From NCBI GenBank assembly GCA_037447605.1, contig CM074805.1, forward strand, positions 3,837,320 through 3,901,319: a stretch of DNA of 64,000 nt, written 5' to 3'. The position numbers were made by a program, and so were the translations under genes. Each line of letters opens with the position of its first letter. Position 1 is the first letter of the stretch. The notes beneath the pieces are model-generated. The model was not told the DNA's origin. It ran no database searches and saw only the letters and a program-made list of their open reading frames with translations. Positions 58,953 to 64,000 of this stretch are shown one piece after another. The DNA is from Zygnema circumcarinatum (taxonomy: Eukaryota > Streptophyta > Zygnematophyceae > Zygnematales > Zygnemataceae).

Positions 58953-60410
58953 TGACGCAGAAACTGTATTTTTTTTCGAACTACGGTTTTGAAATTTTAT
59001 TTTTTCGAGAAGCCAAAATCTTTAGTTCCTTGTGTTCAACCTAAGTGGTAGCGGGGTACATCCTTCCCCCACTCCTCGCCGCGCCAAGGACTGTCCAATC
59101 CTTCTGCCCCAAACGCGGCCTTCACGTGCAGCACGTCCAAAGCGTGTGCTGTGCGCGAAGTCCTCCACACTTGCTGCCCAGTTTTGTGCCGGGTTGGTCC
59201 ACTTGCCAATGGAGCATTTTCACATGCATGTGCACTTTGACCCGCCATCAACAACTGCTAGCTAGAACAATGCATGGCAGCGCTTGTTCTTGAAAGTAGA
59301 ACCTTGAAAGCCTACAGTTAGCGCTACTGCTTCAGTCGTCCTACGAACTTTTTCCCTTCTATGGGGGAAAGGCTGATTAGGATTATTTGGTGGCAGCCAT
59401 GTTGGTCACTTATGCAATGTGTGTGCTTACCATTCGTTTGTCGCTTCTTTCCTTTGTCATATATTGCTCCACAAAAAAACGTAGTAGGTAAGTTCCATGT
59501 TGAAGGGCCCCGTCTGAAAAAGCACAAAGAAAAACACGATCTCGTGCTCTTCTGTTTTACGGCGGCGGATAACGGAATGGGAGTGGATAACAACGGAACG
59601 GGAGTGGATAACGGCCAGCCCGGCGCTGGAATTAATTCCGGAGAATCGCGATATTAAACGGAGGGAATATTCTCCCAAGATCTGCGCGCAACAACGCCCT
59701 TCCCCCCGGCATTGTGAGCGGGACGAAACCAGTCCGCTGGCCGTGTGAATGGGCCAAGACCTGCTTTCTAGCTGTGTGAGCGGGTCGAAACCAGCCCCCA
59801 CTTCCCCTCAGCGCCGCAGCCACGAATTCGGCCTCCCACGCCCTCCCCCGCCGCAAGTCCTGTCACGTGGCACAACCTCCTTCCCTTACCGTCCGATTCC
59901 CACTCCACGCGTCCTTTCCACCGTCCGATTTCTCAGTACTAGTTATAGATTCACTTTACACGTGTAATGATTCCCCGTGATTCGTAAAGAATCCTCCAGC
60001 ACGTGCGGGCCCTCCGCCGCATCATCCTCAGCCTCAAGCGCGATTCCTATCCGCCGAAATTCTTTTCCTGGGCTGCCCGAAGTTTCTTTTTTTTCGGGAG
60101 CGCTGCCCCGCTGAGCGCCGCGGACCACCAGAAGCGTCCTCAAGTTTTTTTGTTCACGCCAGCGTGGCATATTATCGACCGCCGGATCTGGAACCCACCC
60201 ACATCGGACGGTCGAGGGTGCGCCTGATCGGATGGGCGCCTCCTTGCCACTTGTAGAACGGACGGCTCTCCGGACGCGGGGGCGTACGCCGGCGGCCCTT
60301 TATTTGGCGGAGGGCTAGGCAGGAGGGGCATTTGAAGCAGCAGCAACAAGCAGAAGCAGGAGCATTTTTGGACGCTGCAAGCACTCCTAGCAACCCTAGG
60401 AATATCAGAC
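58376..60410. promoter_or_regulatory. Spacer MNS3-aldolase and aldolase upstream region
   Basis: No supported gene. The left part is AT-rich, with a GTAC cluster at 58745-58805 (CACCGTACGGTACGG). A poly-A run with an N gap follows. The right part contains a TCACGTGGC G-box near 59862 and three exact copies of ACCGTCCGAT (59888 and 59920 forward, 60203 reverse). Two copies of GTGAGCGGG(A/T)CGAAACCAG lie near 59716 and 59776. The last 100 or so bases, CAGCAGCAACAAGCAG-rich, look like a 5' untranslated leader. Confidence 0.45.
58911..58920. other. Assembly gap (10 N) in poly-A
   Basis: Ten N bases with 30 A on each side. The homopolymer probably broke the assembly. Its true length is unknown. 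Confidence 0.99.
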
Positions 60411-62201
60411 ATGGCGTCCCTCGCTTTGAAGCAGGCGGTGACCATCGGCAGCAGCGAGTTTGTCGGCGCTGCCGTGAGGAGCGCGGCTCCCGCCAAGGCT
60501 GTGCAGAATGTGTCTTTCACCATCCGCGCAGCTGGATACGAGGAGGAGCTCAGGAAGACCGCGGTCAGTGTGCTTGATGAGAAAGGGGGTTTTGGCGGGT
60601 TTGGTTGCTTGCGATTGATGTTAATGTTGAGGCTAGAGTTGTGAGCTGGGGGAAGGGAGCCTCACAGATCAAGATGTTTTGTTTCTGTGCAGAAAGCCAT
60701 TGCCACCACTGGCCGCGGTATCCTGGCCATGGATGAGTCCAACGCCACCTGCGGACTGAGGCTGGCTTCCATCGGCATGGAGAACACTGAGGCCAACCGT
60801 CAGGCATACCGCACTCTGCTCGTGGCCACCCCTGGCCTCGGCGAGTATGTCTCCGGCGCCATCCTCTTCGAGGAGACCCTTTTCCAGAACACCACCGACG
60901 GCAGGACCATGGTGGCTGCTCTCGCCGACAACAACATGATCCCCGGTATCAAGGTCGACAAGGTACATTCAACAATCCGTTCCAGATCCAATAGATTATA
61001 GGCGCATTCATGGAAATCGACTGTGAAAAGTTGTATTTTTTGTAAAACTTGGAACTCACTTGGATTCGTTCTGCAATCCGCAGGGTCTTGTGCCCCTTGC
61101 CGGCTCCAACGACGAGTCCTGGTGCCAGGGCTTGGACGGCCTTTCCTCCCGCTGCGCTTCCTACTACAAGCAGGGCGCTCGCTTCGCCAAGTGGTGAGTT
61201 TCCTTCAAGTCGCCAACCGGACGCACGCGTGCATTGGTACTGCTTGATGAGATAATGGCTCTAAAAGCATCTGACAGTTTTTGGCTCGAGTCTGCAGGCG
61301 CTCAGTTGTGAGCATCCCCAACGGCCCATCCGAGTTGGCTGTTACTGAATGCGCATGGGGACTTGCCCGATATGCCTCCATTGCACAGGTACTTCGACTA
61401 GTACATGGTGATTCATTAAGCTGAGAACAGCTCGTCTGCAGCATCTTAATTAATGGAGGGAACAGCTGGGACATTTGGGGATGACGGCACAGCTGATAGG
61501 GTTTCCGCTGTTTTGCAGGACAACGGACTTGTGCCCATTGTTGAGCCTGAGATCCTCCTGGACGGTTCCCACGGTATCGACAGGACCCTCGAGGTTGCCG
61601 AGAAGGTGTGGTCAAAGGTGTTCTACTTCCTCGCTGAGAATAACGTTGTCTTCGAGGGCATCCTGTTGAAGCCTTCCATGGTTACCCCCGGTGCTGAGTG
61701 CAAGGACAGGGCCACCCCCGAGGTTGTTGCTGAGTACACTTTGAACCTCCTCAAGAGGCGTGTGCCCCCTGCCGTGCCCGGTATCATGGTAAGCGGCATC
61801 TTCTCCACTTCTCCTTCGCCGCTTCCGTTGCACGAAGCATGAACGCCGAACAGCAATCAGTGAAGAAGCTTGTTTGCCCGTGTTCTCGACCTAAGCTTGT
61901 CAACTGTTGTTTCGTTTTGCAGTTCCTGTCCGGCGGACAGTCCGAGGTCGAGGCCACCTTGAACTTGAACGCCATGAACCAGTCCCCCAACCCGTGGCAC
62001 GTGTCTTTCTCCTACGCCCGTGCCCTCCAGAACACCGTGTTGAAGACATGGAAGGGACAGCCCGAGAACATTGAGGCTGCACAGAAGGCTCTCCTGATCC
62101 GTGCCAAGGCCAACTCCCTGGCCCAGCTCGGCAAGTACTCTGCTGAGGGCGAGGCTGAGGAGGCCAAGCAGGGCATGTTCGTCAAGGGATACTCTTACTA
62201 A
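60411..62201 (+). CDS. Plastid class I fructose-bisphosphate aldolase, with apparent +1 frameshift
   Basis: Exons 60411-60563, 60693-60962, 61084-61194, 61298-61388, 61519-61788, 61923-62201. The start [20 protein letters not shown] is a typical Ser/Ala-rich plastid transit peptide, followed by [20 protein letters not shown]. Conserved aldolase blocks: [62 protein letters not shown], the Schiff-base Lys in [14 protein letters not shown] (about residue 259 in the corrected frame), [20 protein letters not shown], and the C-terminal KGYSY with the functional Tyr. It cleaves or forms fructose-1,6-bisphosphate in the Calvin cycle. Oddity: the exons sum to 1174 nt. At about 61138-61143 (GGACGGCCCTTTCC) one C is extra, switching the frame from GLDG out of [17 protein letters not shown]. 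All other exons are intact and G/C-ending codons dominate, so an assembly base error is the simplest explanation. Confidence 0.94.
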
Positions 62202-63347
62202 GCGATAGCGTCAGGGCACTTCAGGCTGTGCTACACGTGTGTGTAGTCTTGTACAATGACTCTACTGCACGGATTGCAGCAGGCAGAAGATATATTTTTC
62301 GTAGGAGCGCGACTGGAATCTTTGCTTCTCCCGAACTGGGAGATAGAATATTGAGAAAATAGGTAGACCACTCAGTTAGGCCACAAAATGAAAAAAGTTT
62401 GTTTACTCCCACCTCAAGAAAGAGAACATTTCTCCGTACGTCGTGTTCTGTCTCTCTTGTCTCCGTCTGCTCTTTAAAAAAAAAAAAAAGCTTGCATGCT
62501 TCTCCTACAGCTCAGGCCTGTTTCAAGCATTAAAAATGTGAATCCAACCCGCCGCATATGTGTTGAACTCATAATATTTTTGAAGCAGCAGCAACTGTAC
62601 TTGATCAATGAGCTTTCAAGAGTGGAAGGGATGAGGCAGATGAAATGGGAGTATGAAACCTAGCAGACAGCTCAATTGTCTCCTCTGTTACTCCCTTAGG
62701 TGTTTACTCAAATCGCGAAGGCCGTGCGACCAAATGGGGTGAGGGAGAGGAGGGCTGCCTGGGAGAGTGCGAGCCAATGCCTCCATGGCGAATCGAATGG
62801 GGAAGTGACGTTGTCCGACGTGGCTGCCACGTAGGCGAAACTGAAATACTCCCCGGCATTGTATGTCCTCTCGGAGCGCGGCTCCGCCGTGACCGTGACC
62901 GCGGCGGACCAATACGCGAATGCCACGAGGCTGCGTTGTGCCACTTTGTCCCACACGACAACGGTTTATTATTCGCCACGTGACCGTGACCGACTGGTGG
63001 TGCAATTGTTGTTGAATTTCGGGCTTCATTTCTATGTGACGTGCCACCGAGGTGTTTGAGACAAAAAAAAAAGGATCACTCCAAAAGTTCGGAATAAAAA
63101 ACTATTCAAAGCTAAAATCTACTAAAATTTCCTTCGTAGAAAACTCGGCTTTTCTCATTTACATGCGGATGCAAATTTGCAAAAAAGGAAAAAGAAAATC
63201 GTTACTTTCTTACAAATAAGACAGCGCATCAATTCCGAGCCGCGCACCTCGAATTGATTTAAGGCATTAAGAATGTCTGCACATATACAACGACCTAAAA
63301 AAAGAATGGCAGCCGGCCGTCTCCGGAAGCACGCGAGCATGATGACG
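62202..63347. other. Convergent spacer after aldolase
   Basis: It begins with the aldolase 3' untranslated region. At 62880-63000 lie repeated GTGACCGTGACC motifs and a CACGTGACCGTGACC stretch, with overlapping frames on both strands. No gene is supported. Confidence 0.35.
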
Positions 63348-63539
63348 TCACAAGACGACCGTGTCGAGCATGGTCCCCAAGGTCTGCACGATGTTGGAGG
63401 ACATGAGGGCGGACACGTGGTCCTCCAGATGCCTCTTCGCGTCCTGCCGCCCAACATTGGCAATGGCGAGCTTCTCGGGTTCTAATTGGTCTTCTTCAAC
63501 CACCGCCTTGTCATACTTTTGTGCCAACTCCAACATGTC
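63348..63539 (-). CDS. 3'-terminal exon of an unrecognised minus-strand gene
   Basis: After an acceptor (TTTGACAG... CCAG) at about 63540, an open frame runs to a stop at 63348. It reads [60 protein letters not shown]. It is helical and charged, and I do not recognise the family. Upstream exons should lie further right and may leave the window; none was secure between 63600 and 64000. Confidence 0.45.
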   Translation of the reverse strand, partial: DMLELAQKYDKAVVEEDQLEPEKLAIANVGRQDAKRHLEDHVSALMSSNIVQTLGTMLDTVVL

Positions 63540-63552
63540 CTGGTTTGACAGA

Positions 63553-63588
63553 ATAAAGAGAGGGAGAGGGAGAGGGAGAGGGAGAGGA
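63553..63588 (+). repeat. (GGGAGA)n microsatellite
   Basis: Five to six GGGAGA units within the presumed intron of the terminal minus-strand gene. The rest of the sequence to the window end shows no supported feature. Confidence 0.85.
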
Positions 63589-64000
63589 CGTAAAACAAGT
63601 CAGCCCGTGGTTAAAGAATCCCGTTAGGCACCGGCTCTGGCCAAGATGATGAAAGGTTCCAAAGGACTACTCTATGATGGATTAAACCTTAAACAACTTT
63701 CAAAATCTGTGAAGGTTTCTGCCTTTTCGGTGCAGAACAAACCCTAAAATCAAACATGGTTTGACCCTGCAAAAAACTGTCAACCAACAAAGTCGTGGAG
63801 AATGGCCGCTTGGGCGGAGGTCATCAAAACTGAAACTTGAACGATTTGATTGACCATACCCGCCCACTCTATGGCCCATGCACACTGTCACCTTAAAATT
63901 GCACCAACTGGGCACAGGCACCAGCACCGAGGCACAAGTAGAAGCCCATTCTTCTTGTCTACCAGGTAGAAATTGTGTGCAGGATAAAAACTTCCTCAAC

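Noticed and set aside
62688-63059. Overlapping frames on both strands after the aldolase gene
   Set aside because: They mirror each other over repeated GTGACC motifs and show no homology I recognise.
1-64000. CRISPR arrays, bacterial operons, phage or viral genes
   Set aside because: Introns, plant gene families and repeat types are all nuclear eukaryotic; the tandem repeats lack CRISPR spacing.

Overview
The window is nuclear DNA from a green plant, almost certainly a streptophyte. It has many short GT-AG introns, and the recognisable genes belong to plant families: a ROOT UVB SENSITIVE (RUS/DUF647) protein, an SGPP-type sugar phosphatase, a PTEN2-type phosphatase, an outward-type SKOR K+ channel, PAO5-type polyamine oxidase, PUX2, the ER/Golgi mannosidase MNS3, and plastid fructose-bisphosphate aldolase. 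Several proteins are much longer than their Arabidopsis counterparts because of acidic or Ser/Gly-rich disordered segments. That fits a charophyte alga or early-diverging land plant better than a flowering plant, but this is inference and I cannot name the species.

Layout. 0-1 kb: an AACCAGT-type palindromic foldback element. 1.26-3.45 kb (-): LRRC57-like leucine-rich-repeat protein. 6.8-10.2 kb (-): RUS5-like protein, 5' end unresolved. 11.6-12.1 kb: dense G-box (CACGTG) region. 13.0-15.2 kb (+): SGPP-type HAD phosphatase. 16.8-23.15 kb (+): PTEN2-type phosphatase, 13 exons. 24.2-26.3 kb (-): hnRNP F/H-like RNA-binding protein. 27.7-33.9 kb (+): SKOR-type K+ channel. 34.7-38.7 kb (-): PAO5-type oxidase, head to head with an unrecognised gene at 39.1-40.7 kb (+). 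41.7-44.3 kb (+): PUX2. 44.4-52 kb: repeat-rich stretch with a 360-bp duplicated segment, a large polypurine tract, an N gap and three partial unrecognised coding stretches. 52.95-58.4 kb (+): MNS3. 60.4-62.2 kb (+): plastid class I aldolase carrying an apparent +1 frameshift. 63.35 kb (-): 3' exon of a further gene.

The genes do not form one pathway; they are ordinary housekeeping and signalling genes in an eukaryotic arrangement. Two divergent promoters stand out (RBP/SKOR and PAO5/unknown). For eight genes I rebuilt exon models by translating across GT-AG junctions, and the summed exon lengths of the LRR, SGPP, PTEN2, RBP, SKOR, PAO5, PUX2 and MNS3 models are exact multiples of three. The aldolase is one base too long. 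I found no CRISPR, rRNA, convincing tRNA, viral or toxin gene. The most unusual material is the family of palindromic CAACC/GGTTG repeats at three loci, the GTAC-rich spacer clusters, and the very long N-terminal extensions of PTEN2 and MNS3. Exon borders come from manual reading and may be off by a base or two.
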